13,544 nucleotides of DNA from Microcystis sp. T1-4 (GCF_000297435.1 NZ_CAIP01000220.1:1-13544), one strand, 5' to 3'; counted from the first letter of the stretch, positions 1 to 7,920 are shown. Program-made: numbers and translations. The notes: a model not told the origin generated them from the sequence alone.

Positions 1-157
1 AAAGTTTTCAACACCTACCTACTTAAAAATTGGCAAGATGGGGGGTTAGGGAGCTTTTTGCTGTTGTCAGTAAACAGTAATCAGATTTGAGTTTTCAGTC
101 AGTGGTATTAATTAACTGAGTAGTATTAAATGGCCATAACAGTGCTGTCTTTTCACC

Positions 158-234
158 GATTACTGATTACTGATCACTGATTACTGATTACTGATTACTG
201 ATCACTGATTACTGATTACTGATCACTGATCACT
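158..234. repeat. Heptamer tandem repeat, 11 units of GATTACT/GATCACT
   Basis: Eleven uninterrupted 7-bp units fill 77 bp. Each unit is GATTACT or GATCACT, differing only at the fourth base, in the order T T C T T T C T T C C. The array ends about 43 bp before the methyltransferase start, so it lies in that gene's leader or promoter region. It resembles the short tandemly repeated repetitive sequences of cyanobacterial intergenic DNA. The rest of bases 1-277 shows no gene. Confidence 0.95.
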
Positions 235-277
235 GTTATAAGATGAGAAAGGGAAAATTTACGATCGAAGCTTTTCT

Positions 278-1204
278 ATGACAGTTACACCCGTTCCGGC
301 CTCCTTTAATCCTGTTTCTGGTCTAGTTAACCGTATTCTCGCCATAAAACCGCTTTTTGACATCGCTCGCTATCAGGCGCGCAATATGATGATTAAAAGA
401 GCCGAAAAACTAGGCGTACCTTGGCGGGAAACCGTCAAACAATGGCAGCAACGGGATTGGAGTCGGGAACTGCAAGCGGTAGAAAATCCCGATATCGTCT
501 ATCCCGAATACTACGTTTGTTCTTTCCACGCTTACGAAAAGGGCAATTTAGACTGGTTGCCAGCTTTTGAGGTAGAATCTGCCGCCTATGCTGTCCATTC
601 TACCATCTGGCCCGGGGCGGGGATTGACGGCGATCCGCGATTGCGGCGGGAATATCACCGGATATTGAAGGAGCAAATCAAGGCAGAAATTAACGATATT
701 GTCGATTTAGGCTGTAGTGTCGGCATGAGCAGCTTTGCGCTGCAAGATACTTATCCTCAAGCGCGGGTAACTGGGTTAGATCTCTCTCCCTACTATTTAG
801 CCGTTGCCCAATACCAAGCTCAACAAAAACAAAAGACGATTCAATGGCAACACGCGGCGGCGGAAAAAACTCAATTACCCAGTCAGTCCTACGATCTGGT
901 ATCTTCGTTTTTAATGTTCCACGAACTACCCCAACAGGCTACTAGAGAAATTTTCGCCGAAGCGCGTCGTTTATTGCGATCGGGAGGTTATTTGACGCTG
1001 ATGGATATGAATCCGCGCTCGGAAATTTATCGAAAAATGCCCCCTTATGTCCTAACCTTACTCAAGAGTACCGAACCCTATCTCGATCAATATTTTACTC
1101 TCGATATCGAACAGGCATTAGTTGAAGCGGGGTTTCAAGCACCGATCATTACCCCCACCAGTCCCCGACACCGGGCGATTGTTGCGCGGGTTTCCGAATC
1201 ATAA
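278..1204 (+). CDS. Class I SAM-dependent methyltransferase (substrate unknown)
   Basis: A 308-residue protein with a Rossmann-type methyltransferase domain in its second half. Motif I, the SAM-binding glycine loop, is DLGCSVG at about residues 143-149. The acidic residue that typically contacts the SAM ribose is in GLDLS (about 166-170). A YDLVSS-like strand at about 205-210 and a C-terminal LLRSGGYLTLMD segment complete a UbiE/MT-11-like fold. The first 130 residues are an extra N-terminal region rich in aromatic residues that I do not recognise; it could define the substrate. There is no signal peptide or membrane segment, so the protein is probably cytosolic. The start is the first ATG, with only a weak purine-rich GAAG upstream. 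The HupE-like gene follows 14 bp downstream, suggesting co-transcription. The acceptor substrate cannot be told from sequence. Confidence 0.9.
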   Translation: MTVTPVPASFNPVSGLVNRILAIKPLFDIARYQARNMMIKRAEKLGVPWRETVKQWQQRDWSRELQAVENPDIVYPEYYVCSFHAYEKGNLDWLPAFEVESAAYAVHSTIWPGAGIDGDPRLRREYHRILKEQIKAEINDIVDLGCSVGMSSFALQDTYPQARVTGLDLSPYYLAVAQYQAQQKQKTIQWQHAAAEKTQLPSQSYDLVSSFLMFHELPQQATREIFAEARRLLRSGGYLTLMDMNPRSEIYRKMPPYVLTLLKSTEPYLDQYFTLDIEQALVEAGFQAPIITPTSPRHRAIVARVSES

Positions 1205-1218
1205 TTTTGAGGTAATCA

Positions 1219-1872
1219 ATGAAGATAATTTTTCGTCAAAGCTGGACAAGGATATTAACTATTGTCCCCCTATTCTTGTTAATTTTTGCCGGCAAAACCC
1301 TCGCCCATCATGCCATGGCAGGGCAAACTCCCGATAATTTTTTGAACGGATTTTTATCGGGTTTAGCTCACCCAGTTATCGGTTTAGATCATTTAGCTTT
1401 TGTGGTGGCTAGTGGTTTAATTGCTGTGGGGATGGAACAGGGTTTATTAATTCCGATCGCTTTTGCAATTGCTACTTTAATCGGGACGGGTATTCATTTA
1501 CAGGGAATAAGTTTACTTTTTCCTGAGGGGATTGTTGCCCTTTCTGTGGTGATTTTTGGCGTGATTTTAACCCTAAAAAAAGGTTTACAAAATCCTTCTA
1601 ATCTCTATACGATCGCTCTGTCCACTTTGGCAATGATCGCGGGAATTTTTCACGGTTATGCCTACGGAGAATCAATTATCGGGGCGCAAGTTGCCGCTTT
1701 AGTTGCCTATTTAATCGGTTTTACCGTCATCCAATTAGCGATCGCAGCTGGGGCTTTTTTCCTTGGCGGTGTCATCAAGGAAAAATTAGCCAAGCAAGCG
1801 ACTCTAATTAGTAAGTTCATCGGATTGGCAATTATGGCGATCGGTACAACTTTTTTAGTGGGAATTAAGTAA
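1219..1872 (+). CDS. HupE/UreJ-family membrane protein (possible nickel/metal transporter)
   Basis: A 217-residue polytopic membrane protein. Residues 1-29 look like a signal peptide ending near a TLAHH segment, so a histidine-containing mature N-terminus is expected. The family hallmark GLAHPVIGLDHLAF lies at about residues 48-61, and a second conserved histidine motif, HGYAYGE, at about 145-151. About six further hydrophobic segments follow. HupE/UreJ proteins are linked to hydrogenase and urease gene clusters and are considered nickel/cobalt permeases. No hydrogenase or urease genes are visible here, so the metal role rests on family membership. A GAGG Shine-Dalgarno sits 6 bp before the ATG, which is 14 bp after the methyltransferase stop. 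The gene carries a HIP1 octamer at 1738-1745. Confidence 0.88.
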   Translation: MKIIFRQSWTRILTIVPLFLLIFAGKTLAHHAMAGQTPDNFLNGFLSGLAHPVIGLDHLAFVVASGLIAVGMEQGLLIPIAFAIATLIGTGIHLQGISLLFPEGIVALSVVIFGVILTLKKGLQNPSNLYTIALSTLAMIAGIFHGYAYGESIIGAQVAALVAYLIGFTVIQLAIAAGAFFLGGVIKEKLAKQATLISKFIGLAIMAIGTTFLVGIK

Positions 1873-1900
1873 ATTAATCTCGATGGGGCTAATTATTAAT

Positions 1901-1973
1901 GGCTCTCTTGAGGTTATGAGATCGAAGAAAGGGCGTACACTATACGCCCCTGCCAAACAAGTGCCAGAGAGCC
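1901..1973. terminator. Nested inverted repeats between convergent genes, possible bidirectional terminator
   Basis: Outer arms GGCTCTCT (1901-1908) and AGAGAGCC (1966-1973) pair perfectly. Between them GGGCGTA (1931-1937) pairs with TACGCCC (1943-1949) across a 5-base loop. A third pair, TAGGAATT (1993-2000) with AATTCCTA (2032-2039), follows. The spacer separates the ends of the HupE-like gene and the convergent AraC gene, so termination in both directions is plausible. There is no long T tract directly after the stems, so a cyanobacterial repeat element is an alternative. Confidence 0.4.
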
Positions 1974-2053
1974 GCTCAATTGAAAGAGGAGTTAGGAATT
2001 GAGTTCTCAAAATAAATCTAACAATAATCCTAATTCCTACCCCCACTATTTTT

Positions 2054-3058
2054 TTAGGTTTCCGAGGGGAAGTAACCAAACAGTTTTTTATAATCAGAGG
2101 CCAGATATCCTCGGTGAAAAAAACCTAATTCTTCGGCAATTTCATGAATTAATTTTGTCTGATTATTTTGGTGAAGAGATTGATGTAAAGCATTAAGACG
2201 AAGCAATTTAAAATAACTGTAAGGAGACATTTGATAGAAGTCTTTAAATATATATTCTAAGGTGCGTTGACTTACTTTTAATTCTTGACAAATCGCTGGA
2301 ATAGTCAGATCAGAACGCAGATTTTTTCTCATCATTTCTTCGGCTTTTTTGAGGATAGAGGTGCGTCTGATAGTGTTTTTAGGGATTTTAATATCTTTGG
2401 TTACTGCTAAAGTCAAAAGAAAATCTTTGACAATTTCTTCTTTTAATTTTTGACCGACAAAATTCAATATTAATGCTTTTCTTTTCCCAGATATTTGTTG
2501 ACGATCTAAATTAAATAGCATTTGATAAAGTTGATGACAAGATTGTTGGAGATGACGAATTTTTTCCGATGGGCAAATCACAATAGAAGAAGCGGCAGAA
2601 TTTAAAAACTTTTTCGCTTCTGGTAGCTCTAAAGTTTGGCACAATTGTTGCAGATAATTATCATGAACGTAAAGCTGAAAACGATTGGAAAAGGGATGTT
2701 GAAAAATGGAAATTTCTGATTTAGGGGGGACAATCCCAAGATAGTTATTTTCTAATGAGTACAAATTTTGGAAGAAGACAGAATTTACCTGAATAGGAAT
2801 CGCAAAAACCCACATTTTAGAATGGACTACTCCCACAACATTTATTAAACAATTACGTTGCGATAATTCTAACATCACTTCATCGATGATGATCCTTGAA
2901 AGATACCCTTCAAAATGATCACCACTGAGTTGTAAAGCATCTCCGTTGACAAATTCTCGATTCTGAAAATAGCGAGAAAAGTCACAAAAATATTCACTTT
3001 TAAAGGTTAATTCCTGAGAATCAATTAAAATATTGGTCTTATTGTCAAAAATAAACAT
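2054..3058 (-). CDS. AraC-family transcriptional regulator
   Basis: A 334-residue protein whose last 88 residues form an AraC/XylS DNA-binding domain with two helix-turn-helix units. The first is at about 250-272 (IPAICQELKVSQRTLEYIFK). The second, at about 302-326, follows the usual pattern (EIAEELGF then YLASDYKKLFG), and the protein ends in FPSET where the family usually reads SPSE. The N-terminal 240 residues are a ligand or oligomerisation region I cannot assign; they do not show an obvious cupin metal motif. Start is an ATG with no clear Shine-Dalgarno. The gene is divergent from the sulfatase-like gene across about 200 bp, the usual arrangement for a regulator that controls itself and its neighbour, but the inducer is unknown. 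Confidence 0.9.
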   Translation of the reverse strand: MFIFDNKTNILIDSQELTFKSEYFCDFSRYFQNREFVNGDALQLSGDHFEGYLSRIIIDEVMLELSQRNCLINVVGVVHSKMWVFAIPIQVNSVFFQNLYSLENNYLGIVPPKSEISIFQHPFSNRFQLYVHDNYLQQLCQTLELPEAKKFLNSAASSIVICPSEKIRHLQQSCHQLYQMLFNLDRQQISGKRKALILNFVGQKLKEEIVKDFLLTLAVTKDIKIPKNTIRRTSILKKAEEMMRKNLRSDLTIPAICQELKVSQRTLEYIFKDFYQMSPYSYFKLLRLNALHQSLHQNNQTKLIHEIAEELGFFHRGYLASDYKKLFGYFPSET

Positions 3059-3258
3059 CTGTATATAACTACTTGGTTATTGAGTAAAATAAAGCTTTTT
3101 TGCCCGTCAATTTAAAAACTTGCGTTTTTTGGATCATCTTAGCATAGAGGACTGAGTAGTATGAATTACAGCAAAGTTGATTTGTTAATTTTTTCCATCA
3201 GTGTCATCCAGGTTAAATCTCTCACTTTTTTTCGTTATCGATTACCAAGGGGATTTCA

Positions 3259-4002
3259 ATGGCTGAACAATATATGCCACTTGAAGATTGCTCTGGGTGT
3301 GGGGTATTGGGTGGAGAAATTCCTCAATTACGTCCCCCGGCATTTTCTGATGACTCAAAATATACCACATTTAGCTATACCTATTATCCAGATTCTTCGG
3401 TACTTGTTATGCAATCAAAAATACCGGACTTGACCCATAAGGTTTTCAGGATCAGCAAAGAGTCCCTAGCATACTACCTACCGAAGAACCGTTATCTGGG
3501 GGGATCAGAAATTTCCGCCGCCGTCACTCCCAATATTAGCACTCGTTTCTATGCCATCCAAGCAACTATTGATTTCTCCAAAGCTAAAGGGGACTTACAA
3601 GCTGTTCTGATGGCGCACGGCGGCTGTTTTGGTGGACATAGTTTCTACATCTATCAGGGAAAACTATGTTATGTCTATAACTGGTTAGGGCAACAACAGA
3701 AGATCACTTGTGAACTTCCCCGTCTTAGTGGCGAGATGACACTCAAAGTTGAATTTACCAAAACAAAGCTCATCGCTCCTTCCGATGAAAAGTTGGATGA
3801 CAGCACAATAGATAAGATGAAACTGTATATTAATAACATTGAACAAAATGTCGATATTATCAGAACTTTCTCAAATCATACTCCTAACTTTCTAACTCAA
3901 TATAAACACGAGATTCCTTATGAGTTTCAAGGTGCGAAGCTGCGAAGAATTATCGTTACTATTACTAATGATATTACTGCGATAAATGATGATCAATTAT
4001 GA
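3259..4002 (+). CDS. Free-standing arylsulfatase C-terminal-like domain protein
   Basis: A 247-residue protein. I see the pattern of the C-terminal beta-rich domain of large bacterial arylsulfatases. Residues 38-66 resemble the family's FxYYPG...P...N-R-S stretch. Residues 98-106 (YAIQATIDF) match its ITAEVEIP strand. Residues 117-144, with the core AHGGCFGGHSFYIYQGK and then YVYNWLG, match its AQGGRFGG...DGKL.YVYN signature. Residues 219-236 match the closing PFxFxGxIxxVxI strand. The catalytic N-terminal alpha/beta domain, with its formylglycine CxPxR/CxAxR motif, is absent, and no remnant is apparent upstream. Sulfatase activity is therefore not expected. The first 30 residues carry two close cysteines (DCSGCG) and have no obvious signal peptide. 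The start has an AAGGGG Shine-Dalgarno 5 bp upstream. It is divergent from the AraC gene. Confidence 0.65.
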   Translation: MAEQYMPLEDCSGCGVLGGEIPQLRPPAFSDDSKYTTFSYTYYPDSSVLVMQSKIPDLTHKVFRISKESLAYYLPKNRYLGGSEISAAVTPNISTRFYAIQATIDFSKAKGDLQAVLMAHGGCFGGHSFYIYQGKLCYVYNWLGQQQKITCELPRLSGEMTLKVEFTKTKLIAPSDEKLDDSTIDKMKLYINNIEQNVDIIRTFSNHTPNFLTQYKHEIPYEFQGAKLRRIIVTITNDITAINDDQL

Positions 4003-4051
4003 GCGATTAAGTACCTAAGCAAAATCAACTACACATCTAAGCCGCCTGTCT

Positions 4052-4084
4052 AGAAAACGGGTTTCTTAAAGAAACCCGTTTTCT
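4052..4084. terminator. Perfect 16-bp-stem palindrome, terminator or cyanobacterial palindromic repeat
   Basis: AGAAAACGGGTTTCTT (4052-4067) and its exact reverse complement (4069-4084) are separated by one base. It lies about 50 bp after the stop of the sulfatase-like gene. The stem contains its own A/T runs, as in bidirectional terminators, but no separate T tract follows. Very similar AGAAACC/GGTTTCT palindromes are numerous in Microcystis genomes (from memory), so this may be a member of a dispersed repeat family that also acts as a terminator. Confidence 0.7.
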
Positions 4085-4207
4085 GGTGGATGGGCTGGAG
4101 ACCTCTTTATAAACTTACTAGGCGGCTCCAGTGGTAAAGAATTTTATCAGGGTGTAATATTGCCAAATTTGGCAGCGATAGTGCGATAGCAGATTGTGTA
4201 GAGATTC

Positions 4208-4234
4208 TGTAGGATGAGCATTGCCCGCCCTACA
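4208..4234. repeat. Imperfect GTAGG-type palindrome upstream of the Uma2 gene
   Basis: TGTAGGATGAGC (4208-4219) faces GCCCGCCCTACA (4223-4234) across a 3-base loop. Nine of twelve pairs are Watson-Crick, one is G-T and two are mismatched. This TGTAGGG..CCCTACA form is a common dispersed palindrome in cyanobacterial spacers. It lies about 58 bp before the Uma2 start, so it is probably within or near that gene's promoter or leader. The remaining 4085-4291 DNA shows no gene. Confidence 0.5.
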
Positions 4235-4291
4235 TTCAAGGTAAAATGGAGTCAAGAAAGTTAGTAGAGAGAGAATGCTATTTTGCCAGCT

Positions 4292-4906
4292 ATGAGCCAA
4301 ATTTTACCTAAAACTGTTAATTTCGAGGAATTTGTCCCTTGGCTGCCTGAAAATTCGGGAGTGCGTTATGAGCTACACAAGGGAAATATTATTGAAATGG
4401 CACAACCCGCAGGAGAACACGAGGAAATCAAAGGATTTTTAACTGTTAAACTCAGTGGAATAATTGATAGACTAGGGCTTCCTTATTTAATTCCTAACCA
4501 AGCGATTGTCAGACCTGCTGGTAAAAATTCTGGTTATTTTCCCGATGTATTAGTGCTAAATCGAACCAAGCTCGCTCAGGAAAAATTATGGAAAAAAGAA
4601 TCAATTATTAGTGAGGGTGCATCTATCCCTCTGATTATTGAAGTGGTATCGACTAACTGGCGTGATGATTACTACTTAAAATTTGCTGATTATGAAGAAA
4701 TGGGTATTCCTGAATATTGGATTGTCGATTATGCAGTCTTGGGTGGGCGTAATTTTCTCGGCACTCCTAAACAACCGACCATCTCTGTTTGTCGCTTAGT
4801 TGAGGAAGAATATCAAATTCGGCAATTTCGAGACAGCGATCGCCTAATTTCCCAGACTTTCACGGAATTAAATCTCACTGTCAATCAGATTTTCTTAAGT
4901 CTGTAG
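4292..4906 (+). CDS. Uma2-family (DUF820) restriction-endonuclease-like protein
   Basis: A 204-residue protein of the Uma2/DUF820 family, which has a PD-(D/E)XK nuclease-like fold and is greatly expanded in cyanobacteria. Visible family features are VRYELHKGNIIEM (about 24-36), GYFPDVLVL (about 81-89, supplying the motif Asp85), IIEVVS (about 115-120, Glu117) and the following lysine (about Lys130) before FADYEEMGIPEYWIVD. All expected acidic residues and the lysine are present, so a nuclease-type active site is possible, although the biological role of the family is not settled. I chose ATG at 4292 over an in-frame TTG at 4283, which would add three residues. A HIP1 octamer lies at 4836-4843. 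The 3' end slightly overlaps a possible antisense antitoxin remnant. Confidence 0.88.
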   Translation: MSQILPKTVNFEEFVPWLPENSGVRYELHKGNIIEMAQPAGEHEEIKGFLTVKLSGIIDRLGLPYLIPNQAIVRPAGKNSGYFPDVLVLNRTKLAQEKLWKKESIISEGASIPLIIEVVSTNWRDDYYLKFADYEEMGIPEYWIVDYAVLGGRNFLGTPKQPTISVCRLVEEEYQIRQFRDSDRLISQTFTELNLTVNQIFLSL

Positions 4907-5035
4907 GGTGTGTATCGTCCACCTTACTCTTTTCGCTTTTTTCTTCAGTTTGAGGGGTTGATTTTGCCACTTAAAATCGGCAATTATTGCCTTTATTTGC
5001 TCAATATGATGGGGTTTTAAGCCATTAAGCTCAAT
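4895..5035 (-). pseudogene. Possible antitoxin-like gene remnant without start codon
   Basis: On the minus strand an open stretch of 46 codons begins with IELNGLKPHHIEQIKAIIAD and continues through a lysine-rich tail to a stop at 4895-4897. The opening resembles the N-terminal 'L-x-L-x-x-L-x-x-E-Q-I-x-x-I' amphipathic helix of small cyanobacterial antitoxin-like proteins. It has no ATG, GTG or TTG start and an in-frame TAA directly precedes it, so it is probably a relic rather than a gene. Its end overlaps the last codons of the Uma2 gene. No similarity search could be run, so chance coding potential remains possible. I see nothing else in the 4907-5109 spacer. Confidence 0.3.
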
Positions 5036-5109
5036 TTATTTTATCGCTTTCGTGTTCCTGTTCTCAAGGTCGTTACTAAAACAAGATAGTAAACTAAGAC
5101 GCATTTTAA

Positions 5110-7860
5110 ATGACAGAAATTTGGGGATCCCTATTTATTTTTTTAGTCTGTCCCATCATCGGGGGACTGCCTCTGATCGATTGGATTAATTATCTAGTAA
5201 CTGGACGTAAATTATCCCAATTAGGGACTGGTAATATCGGTGTAACTGCCGCTTTTTACCATGGGGGTAAATTAGTGGGAATTTTGGCGGTAATTTCGGA
5301 AGCAGCCAAGGGAATTATCGTTATTTTCCTAACCCGTTTATTTTTTCCCACCGGCTCCACTTGGGAATTATTAGCTTTAATTGCCTTAGTCGTGGGGCGC
5401 TATTGGTTAGGAAAAGGTGCAGGAACTACTAATGTTTTCTGGGGATTAATCGTTCACGATTTTGTCGCTGTTTTTCTCACCTCAATTATCAGTGGGATTA
5501 GCTTTACTATTTTTCGAGAAAAATCTACGGGTAGATTGGTAGGATTATTTTTATTAGCTTTAATTCTCACCTTGCGCCGTCCCCACGATTCAGGTTATAT
5601 TATAACTGCCATTGCTTTGGCCTGTTTATTAGGGGCAATTTTTCAAAAAATAGCCGACGATTTAGACTTACCCGAAGCAAGTGTTAATAATGAATCAAAA
5701 ACTATGTTTCGTTTTTTTCGTGGAGATCGATCGATCCAAACTCTTGATGACAATCTAGCGACTTCAAAAGTGGGACAAAAAGCCGCCACTCTAGCCTATC
5801 TTAAGCGTGCCGGTTATCCCATCCCTAGGGGTTGGATTTTACCACCGGGGGATGATCCACAACCGTTAATAGAATCTCTTCATCCTGATATTAATCATCC
5901 CTTAGTCGTGCGATCCTCCGCTATTGGAGAAGATAGTGAAACCGCTTCATCTGCGGGACAATATACTACAATTCTTAACGTTGTCGATCAAGAAAATTTA
6001 GCGGCGGCGATTTTAAGTTGCCAAACCTCCTATAATAGTCCTAATGCTGTTAATTATCGACTCGATCGAGGTCAAGAAAACACGGCCATGGCTGTGTTAA
6101 TTCAAGAACAAATTCGAGGAGTTTTTTCGGGGGTTGCCTTCAGTCGCGATCCGATTAATCCTCTCAGTTTAGATGTGGTTATTGAAGCTTTACCCGGAGA
6201 TGCCACCAGAGTTGTATCGGGAAGAATCACCCCCGAAAGTTATCGAGTTAATTTAGAAGAAAATATCATCATCGGAGCGGGAGATATTCCTCCTGCTATT
6301 ATTCAACAGGTAGCTAATCTTTGTCGGCAATTAGAAACCCTTGATCATGGCATTCCCCAAGATATAGAATGGACTCATGACGGACAAAAATTATGGTTAT
6401 TACAGTGCCGTCCTATCACTAATTCACAGCCAATTTGGACAAGAAAAATCGCTGCTGAAGTTATCCCCGGTGTGATTCGTCCTTTGCCTTGGTCAATTAA
6501 TCGTCCTTTAACCTGTGGAGTTTGGGGAGATATTTTTCGGTTAGTTTTAGACAAAAAAGCCCTCGATTTGGACTTCAATGAAACGGCGACTTTACACTAT
6601 CAAAGAGCCTATTTTAATGCTTCTTTATTAGGAACAATTTTCCGTCGCATGGGATTACCTCCAGAAAGCTTAGAATTTCTGACCAAAGGGGCAAAGTTTA
6701 CCAAACCACCTTTAACGGCAACCCTGGCTAATTCCCCCGGTTTATTAAAACTTTTAGGACGGGAATTACAGTTAGAAAAAGACTTTAGCCAAGATCAAAA
6801 AACCTATTTTATTCCGACGCTCGAAAAAATTAACGCTACTTCCCTAGAAGCTTTATCTTCTGGAGAGATTTTAGAGCAAATTGAGGAGATTTTAACCGTC
6901 TTAAAAAAAGCTACCTATTATAGTATTCTTGCTCCTCTTAGCTTTGCTTTGCGTCGCAGTATTTCGCAAGTACCTTTTGAGAAATTGGATAACTCCCAAG
7001 CACCAGAAATAGCCTCAATGCGATCGCTATCTGAACTGAGAAAAAATACGCTCGATCGAGATTTTGACTCGGCTTTTTCCCTCTGGTTAGAAACCTACGG
7101 TTATTTAAGCGAAGTGGGGACTGATATTTCCATACCGAGATGGCGAGAAAATCCCCAATATCTGCTACAACTCCCCTTAGATAGTCCGGGCAATAATAGC
7201 CATAAAAAAGTTAAATCTTCCCACAATGTCCAAAAAAGATTAAATATCAAAAACCAAGTTACTGAAATTTACTCCCGTCTTTTAGCTCACCTACGCTGGC
7301 ATTTTCTTGCCTTAGAAACCCTCTGGTTACAGCAGCAAATATTATCGGAGACGGGAGATATATTTTATCTAAATTACTCAGAAGTTACCCAGTTGGGTCA
7401 GAATAATAAAATCGCCAATCTTAACCAGATTATCCGTCAGCGTCGCCAACAATTCCAAGAAAACTCTCAATTAACCGATATTCCCTACATCGTTTATGGA
7501 CAACCCCCGAAAAGAGAATTTTTAGTTTCAAATTTAACTGCCAAAAAACGCTTACAGGGAATTGCCGCTAGTGGGGGGACAGTGGAGGGACGAGTCAAAA
7601 TTATGCCAACCCTACAAAATCTAGAAATTGCCCCTAATACTATTCTCGTTATTCCCTATACTGACTCAGGATGGTCCCCTTTATTATCCCGGGCTGTGGG
7701 CATTATTGCCGAGGTGGGGGGACAATTATCCCATGGTGCTATTATTGCCAGAGAATACGGAATTCCGGCGGTTATGGATGTGCATAATGCCATGAAATTG
7801 TTAAAAGATGGTCAATTAATTCGTCTCGATGGCACTCAAGGAATTATTGAAATTCTCTAG
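5110..7860 (+). CDS. PlsY-like membrane domain fused to a PEP-utilising (rifampin-phosphotransferase-like) protein
   Basis: A 916-residue multidomain protein. Residues 1-185 are hydrophobic, with about six membrane segments, and resemble the acyl-phosphate:glycerol-3-phosphate acyltransferase PlsY. LGTGNIGVTAA (about 38-48) corresponds to PlsY motif 1 (GSGNPGATN) and GKGAGTTN (about 101-108) to motif 2; the third motif is poorly conserved (RRPHDSG, about 156-162). Residues 215-435 are a PPDK-N ATP-grasp domain: VGQKAATLAYLKRAGYPIPRG (about 221-241) in part, VVRSSAIGED (about 266-275) and the terminal IEW...LLQCRPIT (about 419-437). Residues about 440-800 form a middle domain lacking the PEP-binding barrel. 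Residues about 835-916 are the swivel domain, with GGQLSHGAIIARE carrying the expected phosphohistidine His875. The tail architecture resembles rifampin phosphotransferase. A HIP1 octamer lies at 7020-7027. The phosphoryl acceptor and PlsY activity are unknown. Confidence 0.85.
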   Translation: MTEIWGSLFIFLVCPIIGGLPLIDWINYLVTGRKLSQLGTGNIGVTAAFYHGGKLVGILAVISEAAKGIIVIFLTRLFFPTGSTWELLALIALVVGRYWLGKGAGTTNVFWGLIVHDFVAVFLTSIISGISFTIFREKSTGRLVGLFLLALILTLRRPHDSGYIITAIALACLLGAIFQKIADDLDLPEASVNNESKTMFRFFRGDRSIQTLDDNLATSKVGQKAATLAYLKRAGYPIPRGWILPPGDDPQPLIESLHPDINHPLVVRSSAIGEDSETASSAGQYTTILNVVDQENLAAAILSCQTSYNSPNAVNYRLDRGQENTAMAVLIQEQIRGVFSGVAFSRDPINPLSLDVVIEALPGDATRVVSGRITPESYRVNLEENIIIGAGDIPPAIIQQVANLCRQLETLDHGIPQDIEWTHDGQKLWLLQCRPITNSQPIWTRKIAAEVIPGVIRPLPWSINRPLTCGVWGDIFRLVLDKKALDLDFNETATLHYQRAYFNASLLGTIFRRMGLPPESLEFLTKGAKFTKPPLTATLANSPGLLKLLGRELQLEKDFSQDQKTYFIPTLEKINATSLEALSSGEILEQIEEILTVLKKATYYSILAPLSFALRRSISQVPFEKLDNSQAPEIASMRSLSELRKNTLDRDFDSAFSLWLETYGYLSEVGTDISIPRWRENPQYLLQLPLDSPGNNSHKKVKSSHNVQKRLNIKNQVTEIYSRLLAHLRWHFLALETLWLQQQILSETGDIFYLNYSEVTQLGQNNKIANLNQIIRQRRQQFQENSQLTDIPYIVYGQPPKREFLVSNLTAKKRLQGIAASGGTVEGRVKIMPTLQNLEIAPNTILVIPYTDSGWSPLLSRAVGIIAEVGGQLSHGAIIAREYGIPAVMDVHNAMKLLKDGQLIRLDGTQGIIEIL

Positions 7861-7920
7861 GCATTAGGGGACAAGCTTTTCCCTATCTAGGGTTTGCGGC
7901 AAAAAGTTTTTCCTGGGGAC

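Noticed and set aside
158..234. Tandem repeats considered as a CRISPR array
   Set aside because: The units are 7 bp and contiguous with no spacers.
1855..2079. Minus-strand ORF of 74 codons in the HupE/AraC spacer
   Set aside because: It runs through the inverted repeats, has no recognisable motif and overlaps both flanking genes.
3161..3433. Plus-strand ORF of 90 codons overlapping the start of the sulfatase-like gene
   Set aside because: Most of it is the out-of-frame shadow of the gene at 3259, which has the better Shine-Dalgarno and recognisable family motifs.
5110..5670. Calling the fusion's N-terminal domain an active glycerol-3-phosphate acyltransferase (plsY)
   Set aside because: Only motifs 1 and 2 are recognisable and the third is degenerate, so activity and gene symbol are not supported.
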